DNA of 64,000 nucleotides from Chitinophaga horti (lineage in GTDB: Bacteria; Bacteroidota; Bacteroidia; Chitinophagales; Chitinophagaceae): the NCBI RefSeq assembly GCF_022867795.2, contig NZ_CP107006.1:186001-250000 (forward strand). Direction: 5' to 3'. Every line of letters begins with the position of its first letter. The stretch's first letter is position 1. Of this stretch, positions 53,844 to 62,828 are shown piece by piece. Below the pieces are notes generated by a model. It had not been told where the DNA came from and ran no database searches. It saw nothing but the letters and a program-made list of their open reading frames with translations. The position numbers and the translations under genes were made by a program.

Positions 53844-54044
53844 ATGGCAAAAGCTAAACTGGATCTGAACGGCCTGAGCGAGCAGGAACTGAAAGAGAAA
53901 ATCTCTGAAGAAACCCTGCGCCTGAAGAAAGTTTCATTCGGCCACGCAATTACTCCCATCGAAAATCCGATGAGCATCCGCGGCATCAGAAGGGATATTG
54001 CACGCATGAAAACTGAACTTCGTAAAAGAGAGCTGGGCTTCTAA
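53844..54044 (+). CDS. rpmC: 50S ribosomal protein L29
   Basis: 66 residues, two antiparallel helices near the tunnel exit. LNGLSEQELKEKISEETLRLKKVSFGHA and MSIRGIRRDIARMKTELRKRE fit the family. The loop between helices (ITPIENP) is usual for Bacteroidota. Confidence 0.96.
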   Translation: MAKAKLDLNGLSEQELKEKISEETLRLKKVSFGHAITPIENPMSIRGIRRDIARMKTELRKRELGF

Positions 54045-54052
54045 ATCCAACG

Positions 54053-54113
54053 GGGACCGGCTCAGTAATGACCGGCCCATACAAATATATTTTTAAAACC
54101 TCCCGGAAGGGAG
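54053..54113 (+). promoter_or_regulatory. Hairpins in the rpmC-rpsQ spacer
   Basis: CTCCC (54100-54104) pairs with GGGAG (54109-54113) around a GGAA tetraloop, preceded by an imperfect GGGACCGG/CCGGCCC stem at about 54053-54078. Confidence 0.45.
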
Positions 54114-54136
54114 CACGGTGGTAAAATACTTTCAAA

Positions 54137-54394
54137 ATGACCGAAAGAAAATTAAGAAAAACCAGGGTTGGTGTGGTATCCAGCAATAAAGCGGATAAAA
54201 CGATCTCCGTTGCTGTTGAACGTAAAGTGAAACACCCGATTTATGGTAAGTTCGTTAAGAAAACTACCAAGTTCATGGCACACGACGAAAAGAACGAGTG
54301 CAGCATCGGCGATACCGTAAAAATTATGGAAACCCGCCCGCTGAGCAAGAATAAGTGCTGGAGACTGGTAGAGATTATCGCAAAAGTAAAATAA
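54137..54394 (+). CDS. rpsQ: 30S ribosomal protein S17
   Basis: 85 residues, OB-fold 16S rRNA binder. [32 protein letters not shown] and the [26 protein letters not shown] strand set are typical. Two cysteines (near residues 55 and 74) are present, without known role. Confidence 0.97.
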   Translation: MTERKLRKTRVGVVSSNKADKTISVAVERKVKHPIYGKFVKKTTKFMAHDEKNECSIGDTVKIMETRPLSKNKCWRLVEIIAKVK

Positions 54395-54412
54395 TCAAAC
54401 TAATTGTTTCAA

Positions 54413-54440
54413 GCTGTGGATGGGCATTACCCGGTACAGC
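54413..54440 (+). promoter_or_regulatory. Hairpin in the rpsQ-rplN spacer
   Basis: GCTGT (54413-54417) with ACAGC (54436-54440), continued inside by GGG (54422-54424) with CCC (54430-54432). Confidence 0.5.
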
Positions 54441-54471
54441 CGCTGATTAAACAACCACAAAAAGTATTACA

Positions 54472-54840
54472 ATGATACAACAAGAATCAAGGCTGAACGT
54501 AGCTGATAACTCTGGTGCCAAAGAAGTGCTTTGCATCCGCGTGTTGGGTAACTCCGGCCAGGACTACGCAAAAGTAGGCGATAAGATTGTAGTGACAGTG
54601 AAAGACGCTATCCCAGCGGGTGGCGTTAAGAAAGGCACGGTTACCAAAGCAGTTATCGTAAGGACCAAGAACAAATTGCGCCGTAAAGACGGATCTTATA
54701 TCCGCTTCGACGATAACGCAGTTGTATTACTGAACAACTCCGACGAGCCCCGCGGTACCCGTATTTTCGGTCCGGTTGCCCGTGAGCTCAGGGATAAAGG
54801 GTACATGAAGATTATCTCTCTCGCACCCGAAGTACTGTAA
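54472..54840 (+). CDS. rplN: 50S ribosomal protein L14
   Basis: 122 residues at the subunit interface (bridge B8). [26 protein letters not shown] and [29 protein letters not shown] are canonical. In contrast to its neighbours it is followed by a true intrinsic terminator, which splits the cluster. Confidence 0.98.
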   Translation: MIQQESRLNVADNSGAKEVLCIRVLGNSGQDYAKVGDKIVVTVKDAIPAGGVKKGTVTKAVIVRTKNKLRRKDGSYIRFDDNAVVLLNNSDEPRGTRIFGPVARELRDKGYMKIISLAPEVL

Positions 54841-54850
54841 GATATTCGTA

Positions 54851-54882
54851 GCGAAAAGGCTGATTTGGCCTTTTCGCTTTTT
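54851..54882 (+). terminator. Intrinsic terminator between rplN and rplX
   Basis: GCGAAAAGGC (54851-54860) pairs perfectly with GCCTTTTCGC (54868-54877), seven-base loop, followed by TTTTT. It lies 10 bases past the rplN stop. Confidence 0.85.
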
Positions 54883-54895
54883 ATATATATCTTTG
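54864..54895 (+). promoter_or_regulatory. Internal promoter before rplX, nested in the terminator
   Basis: TTTG (54864-54867, in the terminator loop), 20-base spacer, TATCTTTG (54888-54895). The leader to rplX would be about 70 bases. Suggests independent transcription of the spc half. Confidence 0.75.
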
Positions 54896-54972
54896 CAGCC
54901 CGTTTCAAAAACGAGGAAACTTATTAATCAAGCGAAACCAATGTTTCGCTTGGCGTTTTAAATAAACAAATA

Positions 54973-55311
54973 ATGAAAACTAGATTCAAGCCTAAATTCA
55001 ACATTAAGAAAGGCGACCTGGTAGTTGTAATTGCCGGCGACGACAAGGACAGGACCAAAGCCCGCAAAGTGTTGGAAGTACTTCCCGAAAAGGCACGTGT
55101 ACTGGTTGAAGGTGTTAACATCAACACCAAACACACCAAGCCAACTGCTCAAAATACCAAAGGTGGTATCGTTAAGCAGGAAGCGCCTATCGCCATCTCT
55201 AACGTTATGCTTTGGGATGCCAAAGCCGGCAAGCCTACCAAAGTAACAAGGCAGAGAGAGAACGGTAAATTAGTTCGTATAGCTAAAAAATCAGGGGAGG
55301 TAATTAAATAA
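54973..55311 (+). CDS. rplX: 50S ribosomal protein L24
   Basis: 112 residues with a KOW motif ([39 protein letters not shown]), an assembly initiator of the 50S. The extension [29 protein letters not shown] is normal. Its stop overlaps the rplE start by one base (TAATG), the tightest coupling in the cluster. Confidence 0.97.
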   Translation: MKTRFKPKFNIKKGDLVVVIAGDDKDRTKARKVLEVLPEKARVLVEGVNINTKHTKPTAQNTKGGIVKQEAPIAISNVMLWDAKAGKPTKVTRQRENGKLVRIAKKSGEVIK

Positions 55312-55886
55312 TGGCAAACACTACATACACACCCAGGCTGGCTACCAAATACCGCGAAGAAGTGGTAAGCGCACTGATGAAGAAATTCAACTACAAAACA
55401 GTGATGCAGGTGCCCCGCCTTACCAAAATATGCCTGAACCAAGGTATCAATGGTGCGGTTAGCGATAAAAAACTGGTAGATATCGCGGTGGACGAAATGA
55501 CCCGTATTTCTGGTCAGAAAGCCATCCCTACTATGTCTAAAAAAGACATCTCTAACTTCAAACTGAGGAAACACATGCCGATTGGCGCCCGTGTTACCCT
55601 GCGTGGAGTTAACATGTACGAGTTCCTGGACAGGCTGATCGCTGTTTCCCTGCCTCGCGTACGTGACTTTAAAGGTATCAACGATAAGGCATTTGACGGC
55701 CGTGGTAACTACACACTGGGTGTTACCGAGCAGATCATCTTCCCTGAGATCGATATCGATAAAGTAACTAAGATCTCCGGTATGGACATCACGTTCGTAA
55801 CGACTGCCCAAACTAACGAAGAAGCTTACGAGCTGCTGAAGGAAATGGGTATGCCGTTCAAGAACATCAAAAGAGACAATCAATAA
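55311..55886 (+). CDS. rplE: 50S ribosomal protein L5
   Basis: 191 residues, binds 5S rRNA and the P-site tRNA elbow. [47 protein letters not shown] and [21 protein letters not shown] are canonical. Start chosen at the TAATG overlap with rplX. Confidence 0.98.
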   Translation: MANTTYTPRLATKYREEVVSALMKKFNYKTVMQVPRLTKICLNQGINGAVSDKKLVDIAVDEMTRISGQKAIPTMSKKDISNFKLRKHMPIGARVTLRGVNMYEFLDRLIAVSLPRVRDFKGINDKAFDGRGNYTLGVTEQIIFPEIDIDKVTKISGMDITFVTTAQTNEEAYELLKEMGMPFKNIKRDNQ

Positions 55887-55903
55887 TATTCAGAAATAAC
55901 AAG

Positions 55904-55926
55904 TCCCGGGCTTTTTAAGCCTGGGA
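55904..55926 (+). promoter_or_regulatory. Hairpin in the rplE-rpsN spacer
   Basis: TCCCGGGCTT (55904-55913) pairs with AAGCCTGGGA (55917-55926), ten base pairs with one G-U and a TTT loop. The downstream TTTGGGATTTTAAA is only moderately T-rich, so partial termination is possible. Confidence 0.6.
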
Positions 55927-55962
55927 TTTGGGATTTTAAAACAGGAATATCAACAATTTAAT

Positions 55963-56232
55963 ATGGCAAGAGAATCCGTAAAAGCCAGAGAAAGAAAGAG
56001 ACAAGCACTGGTAGACAAATTTGCTGAAAAACGCGCTGAGCTGAAAGCGGCAGGCGATTATGCAGCACTTGACAAACTGCCAAGGAATGCTTCTCCCGTT
56101 CGTCTGCACAACAGGTGCCAGTTAAGCGGTCGTCCCAAAGGTTACATGCGCCAGTTTGGCCTGTGCCGTAACATGTTCCGCGACATGGCCCTTGCAGGTA
56201 AAATCCCTGGTGTAAGAAAAGCTAGCTGGTAA
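55963..56232 (+). CDS. rpsN: 30S ribosomal protein S14 (zinc-independent type)
   Basis: 89 residues. The long form without the CxxC...CxxC zinc knuckle: [41 protein letters not shown] region, then [29 protein letters not shown]. Only two isolated cysteines remain, so no Zn site. Located in the usual place between rplE and rpsH. Confidence 0.97.
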   Translation: MARESVKARERKRQALVDKFAEKRAELKAAGDYAALDKLPRNASPVRLHNRCQLSGRPKGYMRQFGLCRNMFRDMALAGKIPGVRKASW

Positions 56233-56246
56233 GCACAACAAGAAGT

Positions 56247-56264
56247 CCGGTACCAGATTACCGG
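56247..56264 (+). promoter_or_regulatory. Hairpin in the rpsN-rpsH spacer
   Basis: CCGGTA (56247-56252) with TACCGG (56259-56264), six-base loop. No T-tract. Confidence 0.45.
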
Positions 56265-56331
56265 CATCAAACTGATTCCTTTCCTTTATCGGTTGGATAT
56301 CGCATTGTAAATTTTTAACTTTTTCGAAACA

Positions 56332-56730
56332 ATGGTTACTGATCCAATTTCAGACTTTTTAACGCGCATCCGTAACGCGCAGATGGCTAACCACAGGATC
56401 GTGGAAATCCCGGCCTCTAAACTGAAAAAACGTATCACTGAAATTCTGTACGACAAAGGCTACATCCTGAAGTACAAATTTGAGGAAGATAACAAACAAG
56501 GCCTGATCAAGATCGCCTTGAAATACGATCCGCAAACTAAAGTACCTGCGATCACCGATCTGCAGCGCATCAGCCGTCCAGGCCTGCGTCAGTACTCCAG
56601 CCCTGCTGACTTCAAACGCGTGAAAAACGGTTTGGGTATCTCCATCATCTCTACCTCTAAAGGTGTGATGACCGACAAAGAAGCGAAAGCTCAGAATGTT
56701 GGTGGCGAAGTAGTTTGCTACGTTTACTAA
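56332..56730 (+). CDS. rpsH: 30S ribosomal protein S8
   Basis: 132 residues, binds 16S helix 21; in E. coli it is the translational repressor of the spc operon. [19 protein letters not shown] and the C-terminal [33 protein letters not shown] are canonical. Any repressor site near rplE was not recognised. Confidence 0.98.
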   Translation: MVTDPISDFLTRIRNAQMANHRIVEIPASKLKKRITEILYDKGYILKYKFEEDNKQGLIKIALKYDPQTKVPAITDLQRISRPGLRQYSSPADFKRVKNGLGISIISTSKGVMTDKEAKAQNVGGEVVCYVY

Positions 56731-56738
56731 GACTTTAC

Positions 56739-56756
56739 AGCGGCCTGAGGGCCGCT
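56739..56756 (+). promoter_or_regulatory. Hairpin in the rpsH-rplF spacer
   Basis: AGCGGCC (56739-56745) pairs perfectly with GGCCGCT (56750-56756), tetraloop TGAG, followed by AAAA rather than T. Confidence 0.55.
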
Positions 56757-56844
56757 AAAAGCGTATCTGACAATTAAGCTTTCTATACGGCGCTGAACAC
56801 GGATCGCTTTGAACTCAACATATAAACTTATAAACTGAAAAGTT

Positions 56845-57399
56845 ATGTCACGTATAGGAAAGAGTCCTATCAAATTAGCAAGCGGCGTTACAGTTGCTGT
56901 TTCCCCTGCTAATGAAATCACGGTAAAAGGTCCTAAAGGCGAACTGAAGCAGGTGCTCGACAGGGATATCAAAGTAGAAGTTGCTGACGGTACCGTTACC
57001 ATCACTCGTCCTACTGACCAGATCCGTCACCGCGCGCTGCACGGTCTTTACCGCGCACTGTTGCAGAACATGGTTACCGGTGTAACTGACGGTTTCAAAA
57101 AGCAACTCGAACTCGTGGGTGTAGGTTATAAAGCCGCCAACCAGGGTCAGCTGCTCGACTTGTCGCTCGGTTACTCTCACAATATCATCGTAGAAATTCC
57201 TAAAGAACTGAAGGTAGCTACCCTGACTGAAAAAGGTCAGAACCCAAAGATCATGCTGGAAGGTATCGATAAACAATTACTCGGTCAGGTTGCCGCTAAA
57301 ATCCGCAGCCTCCGCAAACCTGAGCCGTACAAAGGTAAAGGTGTTCGCTACAGCGACGAAGTGGTTCGCAAGAAAGCTGGTAAATCTGCCGGTAAATAA
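56845..57399 (+). CDS. rplF: 50S ribosomal protein L6
   Basis: 184 residues, two-domain protein near the factor-binding site. MSRIGKSPIKLASGVTV and the C-terminal signature RKPEPYKGKGVRYSDEVVRKKAGKSAGK are intact. The spacer to rplR (123 bases) holds two stems. Confidence 0.98.
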   Translation: MSRIGKSPIKLASGVTVAVSPANEITVKGPKGELKQVLDRDIKVEVADGTVTITRPTDQIRHRALHGLYRALLQNMVTGVTDGFKKQLELVGVGYKAANQGQLLDLSLGYSHNIIVEIPKELKVATLTEKGQNPKIMLEGIDKQLLGQVAAKIRSLRKPEPYKGKGVRYSDEVVRKKAGKSAGK

Positions 57400-57486
57400 T
57401 GCGGCTTCTTTCCCGGAATGGGTAAAAAGAGTAATTGCAATATTTTTTAACAGTCCCCCTGCCTCGTTCTTACGGGGCAGGACACT

Positions 57487-57507
57487 GATCCCGGCAGCAT
57501 CGGGATC
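57487..57507 (+). promoter_or_regulatory. Hairpin in the rplF-rplR spacer
   Basis: GATCCCG (57487-57493) pairs perfectly with CGGGATC (57501-57507). Just upstream CCTGCC and GGCAGG (about 57458-57481) form a second stem. Confidence 0.55.
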
Positions 57508-57522
57508 TTAAATAAATAAACA

Positions 57523-57876
57523 ATGAACACTAAAGTAATCAGAAGGCAGAAGATCCGCTACCGTATTCGTAAGAAGGTGAGTGGCACTGCGCAAACACCC
57601 AGGTTCTCTGTATTCCGCAGTAATGCAGACATCTACGTGCAGCTGATCGATGATACCAATGGTACCACACTGGCATCAGCTTCTTCCCGTGATAAAGACA
57701 TCAAGGCACAGAAGGGCACTAAAACTGAGAAATCTAAAATGGTAGGCGCGGCACTGGCTACTAAAGCTGCTGCACTGGGCCTGACCAAAGCGATTTTCGA
57801 CAGGAGCGGTTACCTCTACCACGGTCGTATTAAGGCGGTTGCCGAAGGTGCCCGCGAAGGAGGAATGCAATTCTAA
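57523..57876 (+). CDS. rplR: 50S ribosomal protein L18
   Basis: 117 residues, 5S rRNA binder. [35 protein letters not shown] and the C-terminal [26 protein letters not shown] match the family closely. 78 bases precede rpsE. Confidence 0.98.
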   Translation: MNTKVIRRQKIRYRIRKKVSGTAQTPRFSVFRSNADIYVQLIDDTNGTTLASASSRDKDIKAQKGTKTEKSKMVGAALATKAAALGLTKAIFDRSGYLYHGRIKAVAEGAREGGMQF

Positions 57877-57954
57877 ATCACGCTCGCACCGGTTAACCGT
57901 TAGGAAGCCGGGTGTTAAAGCATAATTCTGACAACGTAATTCTTAATAAAACAA

Positions 57955-58473
57955 ATGGCAAAGAATTCATTCAATAAAGTAAAAGCTGGAGAGCTGGAGC
58001 TGAAGGAAAAAGTGGTAGCTATCAACAGGGTTACCAAAACTACCAAAGGCGGTCGTACATTCAGCTTTTCTGCCCTGGTGGTTGTAGGTAACGAGAACGG
58101 CGTGGTTGGTCACGGCCTGGGTAAAGCCAAAGAAGTACAGGAAGCGATCACTAAAGGTATAGATGATGCTAAGAAGAACCTGATTAAAATACCTGTAATG
58201 CACGGTACTATTCCTCACGACCAGTTTGCTAAAGAAGGCGCTGCGAAAGTGTTGATCAAACCTGCTGCTCACGGTACTGGTGTAATCGCCGGTGGTTCTA
58301 TGCGCGCCGTTCTGGAAAGCGCAGGTATCACTGACGTGTTGGCAAAATCTCTCGGTTCTGCTAACCCTCACAACGTGGTTAAAGCTACCTTCAAAGCGCT
58401 TGGCCTGCTCCGCGAGCCTGTTGCTTTCGCTAAAACCAGGAATATATCTTTGAAAAAAGTATTTAACGGATAA
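57955..58473 (+). CDS. rpsE: 30S ribosomal protein S5
   Basis: 172 residues, accuracy protein at the mRNA entry site. [46 protein letters not shown] (double-stranded RNA-binding domain) and [29 protein letters not shown] are canonical, with no change in the spectinomycin loop region visible. A CAACA/TGTTG hairpin (58491-58505) follows. Confidence 0.98.
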   Translation: MAKNSFNKVKAGELELKEKVVAINRVTKTTKGGRTFSFSALVVVGNENGVVGHGLGKAKEVQEAITKGIDDAKKNLIKIPVMHGTIPHDQFAKEGAAKVLIKPAAHGTGVIAGGSMRAVLESAGITDVLAKSLGSANPHNVVKATFKALGLLREPVAFAKTRNISLKKVFNG

Positions 58474-58551
58474 TCTGGTTCAACAACAAATGTTGCAGGG
58501 TGGTGAAAACTGACTGCAGCGATTGTACCGAACTTCAAACTGATTAATAAA

Positions 58552-58737
58552 ATGGCAAAGATCAAGATCACGCAGGTGAAAAGTGGCATCGACCGCCCTG
58601 AAAGGCAGAAACTGACTTTGCAGGCATTGGGCATCAGAAAGATGAACCAGTCTGTAGAAGTAGAAGCTACACCTCAGATCCTCGGCATGGTGCGTAAAGT
58701 AAACCACCTGGTAAAAGTGGAAGAAGTTAACGGTTAA
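58552..58737 (+). CDS. rpmD: 50S ribosomal protein L30
   Basis: 61 residues. KIKITQVKSGIDRPERQKLTLQALGIRKMNQSVEVEATPQILGMVRKVNHLVKVEEV covers the full bacterial L30 fold. Short spacer to rplO contains the next hairpin. Confidence 0.96.
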   Translation: MAKIKITQVKSGIDRPERQKLTLQALGIRKMNQSVEVEATPQILGMVRKVNHLVKVEEVNG

Positions 58738-58784
58738 TTTTTAATCGTTTCTATAAACTTATTACCTAACTTTACTATTATTGC

Positions 58785-58798
58785 ATTGCTGCGGCAAT
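58785..58798 (+). promoter_or_regulatory. Hairpin in the rpmD-rplO spacer
   Basis: ATTGC (58785-58789) pairs with GCAAT (58794-58798), tetraloop TGCG. Confidence 0.4.
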
Positions 58799-58858
58799 AC
58801 ATACTTATTTTAAACAAGCGAGCGGCTGATTTCCGCGTAAGTAAAAAAAATTAAAGAC

Positions 58859-59305
58859 ATGAACCTACATACATTAAAACCTGCACAAGGTGCTGTACAT
58901 AAAGAGAAACGTTTAGGTCGTGGTGAAGCTTCCGGTAAAGGTGGCACCGCTACGAAAGGTAACAAAGGCGCCCAGTCTAACACCGGTTACTCTTCCAAAA
59001 GAGGTCACGAAGGTGGTCAGATGCCAATTCAGCGTCGTCTTCCTAAACGCGGCTTTATCAATAACAACCGTATCGAATACAAAGTGTTCAACATCGGTCA
59101 GCTTGAGCAGATCATCGAGAAATACGGTCTTCAGGAGTTCTCTCTCGAAACACTGTACATGAACGGTCTGATCAACAAAACCGCCCAGGTGAAAGTGCTT
59201 GGTCACGGTGAATTGAAAAGCAAAGTATCTTTGAAAGTGAACGCGATCAGTGAGAAAGCCAAATCGGCAATCGAAGCTGCTGGTGGTTCAGTGGAACTGG
59301 TATAA
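58859..59305 (+). CDS. rplO: 50S ribosomal protein L15
   Basis: 148 residues. Gly-rich N-terminal arm (KEKRLGRGEASGKGGTATKGNKGAQ) and the C-terminal globular part (NRIEYKVFNIGQLEQI, then VKVLGHGELKSKVSLKVNAIS) are typical. A ten-base-pair hairpin separates it from secY. Confidence 0.98.
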   Translation: MNLHTLKPAQGAVHKEKRLGRGEASGKGGTATKGNKGAQSNTGYSSKRGHEGGQMPIQRRLPKRGFINNNRIEYKVFNIGQLEQIIEKYGLQEFSLETLYMNGLINKTAQVKVLGHGELKSKVSLKVNAISEKAKSAIEAAGGSVELV

Positions 59306-59317
59306 GTTTTTACGATA

Positions 59318-59356
59318 GAGAAGACGCCTACGGAGTAGTGCGTCTTCTCGTATTTT
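59318..59356 (+). terminator. Possible attenuating terminator between rplO and secY
   Basis: GAGAAGACGC (59318-59327) pairs perfectly with GCGTCTTCTC (59340-59349), followed by GTATTTTG. The weak T-tract suggests partial termination or an expression step-down before the membrane protein. Confidence 0.55.
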
Positions 59357-59383
59357 GCAAGCGCTATTAAACCTTGTCTTCCT

Positions 59384-60730
59384 GTGAAGAAATTTATCGA
59401 AACTATCAAGAATATCTGGAGTATCGAAGACCTACGCAATCGTATTCTCACTACGTTGCTGCTGGTAGCGATCTACCGTCTGGGCTCATACATCTCCCTG
59501 CCCGGTATCGATCCTAACCGCCTCATGGCTTCTTTTACCGAAAGTTCCAACAAAGGTGTATTGGGCCTGTTTAATATGTTCGCGGGTGGATCTTTCTCCC
59601 GTGCGTCCATATTTGCTCTGGGTATCATGCCTTACATCTCGGCTTCTATCGCTATCCAGCTGTTAACCATCGCTGTGCCGTACTTCCAGAAACTGCAGAA
59701 AGAAGGTGAAAGCGGTAGAAAGAAAATCAACCAATACACTCGTTTATTAACTGTCGTTGTTACTGCATTCCAGGCAAGCGCTTACGTAGCTTATCTGAAA
59801 CAGCAATCAGGTGGCGCTATCATTCCTGAGTATGGTACGTTCCTGTTCTGGCTGTCTACCACGGTTGTACTCACTGCAGGCACATTGTTCGTAATGTGGC
59901 TCGGCGAGAAAATCACTGATAAAGGCATTGGTAACGGTACTTCTATCATCATCATGGTGGGTATCCTTGCCCGTCTCCCGCAATCACTCATCGAAGAGTT
60001 CGTGACCAGCACGAACGCAGGCGGTGGTGGTTTGCTGAAATTCCTGATCGAGATCGCATTCTTCATCCTGATCACTGTAGGTCTGATCCTGCTCGTTCAG
60101 GGTACCAGGAAGATCCCGGTTAACTACGCAAAACGTATCGTTGGTAATAAACAATACGGTGGTGTACGTCAGTTCATCCCGTTGAAAGTAAACGCTGCCG
60201 GTGTAATGCCGATCATCTTCGCCCAGGCGATCATGTTCATCCCGGCAACTGTTATCGGTTTCGCTACATCTCCGGAAAGCTCTTCTGGCTTTATCAGGAT
60301 TTTCAGCGACCATACCAACGCTTACTATAACCTGATTTACTGTGTACTCGTAGTGGTGTTCACTTATTTTTATACTGCCCTCATCTTCAACCCGAAGCAA
60401 ATGGCAGAAGAAATGAAGCGTAACAATGGTTTCATTCCGGGCGTTAAGCCAGGAGAGGCTACTGCTGACTACATCGGTGCTGTCATGGACCGCATTACTT
60501 TACCCGGCGCCTTCTTCCTGGCAGCTGTTGGTATCATGCCAGGTGTAGCTGCTGCACTGAACATTAACTCCGGTTTTGCTACCTTCTTTGGCGGTACTTC
60601 ACTGCTGATCATGGTAGGTGTAATCCTGGATACCCTGCAACAGATCGAAAGCCAGTTGCTCATGCGCCACTACGATGGCCTGATGAGCTCCGGCCGCATC
60701 AAAGGCAGAAGCACTCCCGCGAACGTTTAA
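59384..60730 (+). CDS. secY: Preprotein translocase subunit SecY
   Basis: 448 residues with ten membrane helices; the channel for Sec-dependent export and membrane insertion. Start is GTG at 59384 (KKFIETIKNIWSIEDLRNRI), no better ATG upstream. Seen: plug and helix 2 region (LGLFNMFAGGSFSRASIFALGIMPYISASI), GIGNGTSIIIMVGI, the cytoplasmic loop with TRKIPVNYAKR, and the C-terminal RIKGRSTPANV. Ends before a terminator-like stem. Confidence 0.98.
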   Translation: MKKFIETIKNIWSIEDLRNRILTTLLLVAIYRLGSYISLPGIDPNRLMASFTESSNKGVLGLFNMFAGGSFSRASIFALGIMPYISASIAIQLLTIAVPYFQKLQKEGESGRKKINQYTRLLTVVVTAFQASAYVAYLKQQSGGAIIPEYGTFLFWLSTTVVLTAGTLFVMWLGEKITDKGIGNGTSIIIMVGILARLPQSLIEEFVTSTNAGGGGLLKFLIEIAFFILITVGLILLVQGTRKIPVNYAKRIVGNKQYGGVRQFIPLKVNAAGVMPIIFAQAIMFIPATVIGFATSPESSSGFIRIFSDHTNAYYNLIYCVLVVVFTYFYTALIFNPKQMAEEMKRNNGFIPGVKPGEATADYIGAVMDRITLPGAFFLAAVGIMPGVAAALNINSGFATFFGGTSLLIMVGVILDTLQQIESQLLMRHYDGLMSSGRIKGRSTPANV

Positions 60731-60751
60731 GCATTCGTGCTTACCCGCATA

Positions 60752-60812
60752 TTTAGCCACCCGGCACTGGACACTAAGATGGTTTTGTCCTTGCCAGGTG
60801 GCTAAAGTTTTT
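60752..60812 (+). terminator. Terminator between secY and map
   Basis: TTTAGCCACC (60752-60761) pairs with GGTGGCTAAA (60797-60806). The stem continues inside with GGC/GCC and GGAC/GTCC, and is followed by GTTTTTAAA. Confidence 0.75.
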
Positions 60813-60867
60813 AAATGAGAAAACGCGTTTTAGCCGCTTGTATAGCGGGTTTTAGCCTGGTTTTCCG

Positions 60868-60875
60868 TAACTTTG
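60868..60875 (+). promoter_or_regulatory. -7 box TAACTTTG of map
   Basis: Exact TAnnTTTG match ending six bases before the ATG at 60882, so the transcript should start at or next to the initiation codon. The -33 box is unclear (TTTT at about 60849). Confidence 0.55.
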
Positions 60876-60881
60876 CAAGCT

Positions 60882-61679
60882 ATGATTCATTATAAGACCA
60901 AAGAAGAGATAGAGCTGATCAGGAAAAGCGCGTTACTTGTGAGCGCAACTTTGGAGGAAGTGGCAAAATCAATTAAACCAGGTATGACTACCCTGGAGGT
61001 GGATGCACTGGCAGAACAATTCATCCGCGATAATGGTGCGGTGCCTGCGTTCAAAGACTATAAAGGATTTCCCAATACCTGCTGTATTTCTGTTAATCAG
61101 GCAGTAGTGCATGGTATTCCCAATAATCATGTAATCAAGGATGGTGACATCGTTTCTGTGGACGTAGGGGTGTTGAGCAATGGTTATCATGGCGACAGCG
61201 CGTATACGTTCGGGATAGGCAACGTTGCGCCTGAAATTCAGCATCTGCTGAAGGCTACGAAGGCGGCCCTCGTAAAAGGCGTGGAAAAGGCCGTTGCGGG
61301 CAACCGTATCGGCGACATCTCTTTTGCTATCCAGGAATATATTGAGAAAGAAAAGGGATATGGTATCGTACGTGAGATGGTCGGTCACGGTATAGGCAAA
61401 CATCTTCATGAGGATCCGCAGGTACCGAATTATGGACGTCGCGGCAGTGGGTCGATGATGAAAGAGGGATTGGTGATTTGCATCGAGCCTATGATTAACC
61501 TGGGGACCAGGGACATTGTTTGGCTGGAAGATGGCTGGACTGTGAATACGGCCGACGGCAAACCATCTGTTCACTTTGAACATACGGTGGCGGTAATGAA
61601 GGGTAAAGCGGACCTACTTTCTACTTTTGCAGGTATTGAAGCTGCGGAGAAGAATAACGCTGAACTTTGCGCTAACTAA
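60882..61679 (+). CDS. map: Type I methionine aminopeptidase
   Basis: 265 residues from the ATG at 60882 (a TTG nine bases earlier is inside the promoter). Removes initiator Met from nascent proteins. All five metal ligands are visible: Asp in VSVDVGV, Asp in HGDSAYTF, His in GHGIGKHLHEDP, Glu in CIEPMINLG and Glu in HFEHTVAV. Normal length, no zinc-finger extension. Own promoter after the secY terminator. Confidence 0.96.
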   Translation: MIHYKTKEEIELIRKSALLVSATLEEVAKSIKPGMTTLEVDALAEQFIRDNGAVPAFKDYKGFPNTCCISVNQAVVHGIPNNHVIKDGDIVSVDVGVLSNGYHGDSAYTFGIGNVAPEIQHLLKATKAALVKGVEKAVAGNRIGDISFAIQEYIEKEKGYGIVREMVGHGIGKHLHEDPQVPNYGRRGSGSMMKEGLVICIEPMINLGTRDIVWLEDGWTVNTADGKPSVHFEHTVAVMKGKADLLSTFAGIEAAEKNNAELCAN

Positions 61680-61813
61680 GTAGTACATATTTAAACGGTT
61701 GATTTTCAGTAATAATTATTCGAGTAAAAAGCGGGTAGGAGCGGCTATAGATACAATAGCAGCGCGGGAAAGAATTATTTTTCGAAATTTTTCCTTTTCA
61801 GAAACTTTTATGG

Positions 61814-61821
61814 TATCTTTG
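61814..61821 (+). promoter_or_regulatory. -7 box TATCTTTG of infA
   Basis: Exact match to TAnnTTTG, 17 bases before the ATG at 61839. The preceding 160-base map-infA gap is AT-rich and has no other feature. Confidence 0.55.
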
Positions 61822-61838
61822 CATTCCTAAAAATTTTT

Positions 61839-62057
61839 ATGGCTAAACAGGCACTTATTAAACAGGATGGGATTATTTTAGAAGCCTTGTCAAATGCGAT
61901 GTTCCGGGTAAAACTGGAAAACGGGCACGAGATTCTGGCGACCATCTCTGGGAAAATGAGAATGCACTACATCAGGATTCTGCCAGGCGATAAGGTAGGA
62001 GTGGAGATGAGCCCATATGATTTATCGAGAGGAAGGATCATTTTTAGGTACAAGTAG
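61839..62057 (+). CDS. infA: Translation initiation factor IF-1
   Basis: 72 residues, a single OB fold that occupies the 30S A site during initiation. [46 protein letters not shown] and the [15 protein letters not shown] end are canonical. Standard neighbour of rpmJ in Bacteroidota. Confidence 0.98.
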   Translation: MAKQALIKQDGIILEALSNAMFRVKLENGHEILATISGKMRMHYIRILPGDKVGVEMSPYDLSRGRIIFRYK

Positions 62058-62159
62058 TCAAATAGCGGGGAGTTGGAGCGATTGGCTGTGTCCCAGTAAA
62101 CTGACGCACGTAGTGCACGAACAACACAACTTTTAATTTTTATCTTATAATTTAAATAT

Positions 62160-62276
62160 ATGAAGGTTAGAGCTTCAATCAAGAAAAGAAGTGCGGATTG
62201 CAAGATTGTGCGCAGGAAAGGTAAACTGCTTGTGATCAACAAAAAGAATCCTCGCTTTAAACAACGCCAGGGATAA
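62160..62276 (+). CDS. rpmJ: 50S ribosomal protein L36 (zinc-ligand-poor form)
   Basis: 38 residues from the ATG at 62160 to the TAA at 62274. [20 protein letters not shown], then [18 protein letters not shown]. Three of the four zinc ligands of classical L36 are missing: only Cys14 remains, with Ser, Asn-Lys and Arg in place of the others. It therefore should not bind zinc. Located between infA and rpsM as expected. Confidence 0.96.
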   Translation: MKVRASIKKRSADCKIVRRKGKLLVINKKNPRFKQRQG

Positions 62277-62340
62277 TTGGCGTGCGTAGGGGATTTCTCT
62301 GCGCGCATTTAACACTGACATTATAAATTAAACAAGTGAT

Positions 62341-62721
62341 ATGGCACGTATAGCCGGTATAGATCTTCCTAAAAACAAAAGAGGCGAAATAGGCCTGACC
62401 TATATTTTTGGTATTGGTCGTTCTACCGCCCAATATATCCTGAATAAAGCAGAAATTGATCTGAACAAAAAAGTGAAAGATTGGAATGACGACGATCAAG
62501 CCGCCATCCGTAACATCATCAACGGTGAGTTGAAGGTGGAAGGTCAGCTGCGTTCGGAAGTTCAGATGAACATCAAACGTCTGCTGGATATAGCTTGCTA
62601 CCGCGGTCTTCGTCACAGGAAAGGTCTGCCGCTGCGCGGTCAGCGTACTCGTACCAACAGCCGTACACGTAAAGGTAAGCGTAAGACAGTTGCTGGTAAG
62701 AAGAAAGCACCTAAGAAATAG
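62341..62721 (+). CDS. rpsM: 30S ribosomal protein S13
   Basis: 126 residues at the top of the 30S head. [34 protein letters not shown], then [40 protein letters not shown] are canonical, with a Lys-rich tail reaching the tRNAs. Followed by a CCGGATCCGG palindrome in the spacer (62752-62761). Confidence 0.98.
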   Translation: MARIAGIDLPKNKRGEIGLTYIFGIGRSTAQYILNKAEIDLNKKVKDWNDDDQAAIRNIINGELKVEGQLRSEVQMNIKRLLDIACYRGLRHRKGLPLRGQRTRTNSRTRKGKRKTVAGKKKAPKK

Positions 62722-62828
62722 TAAATAGGCCCTGTGCTGATGTTCTTTCTTCCGGATCCGGGATGTCAGGCAACTAATGGGTGTTTATCATAACGGATCG
62801 GGAACAGTCATATTCGGAAATAATTATT

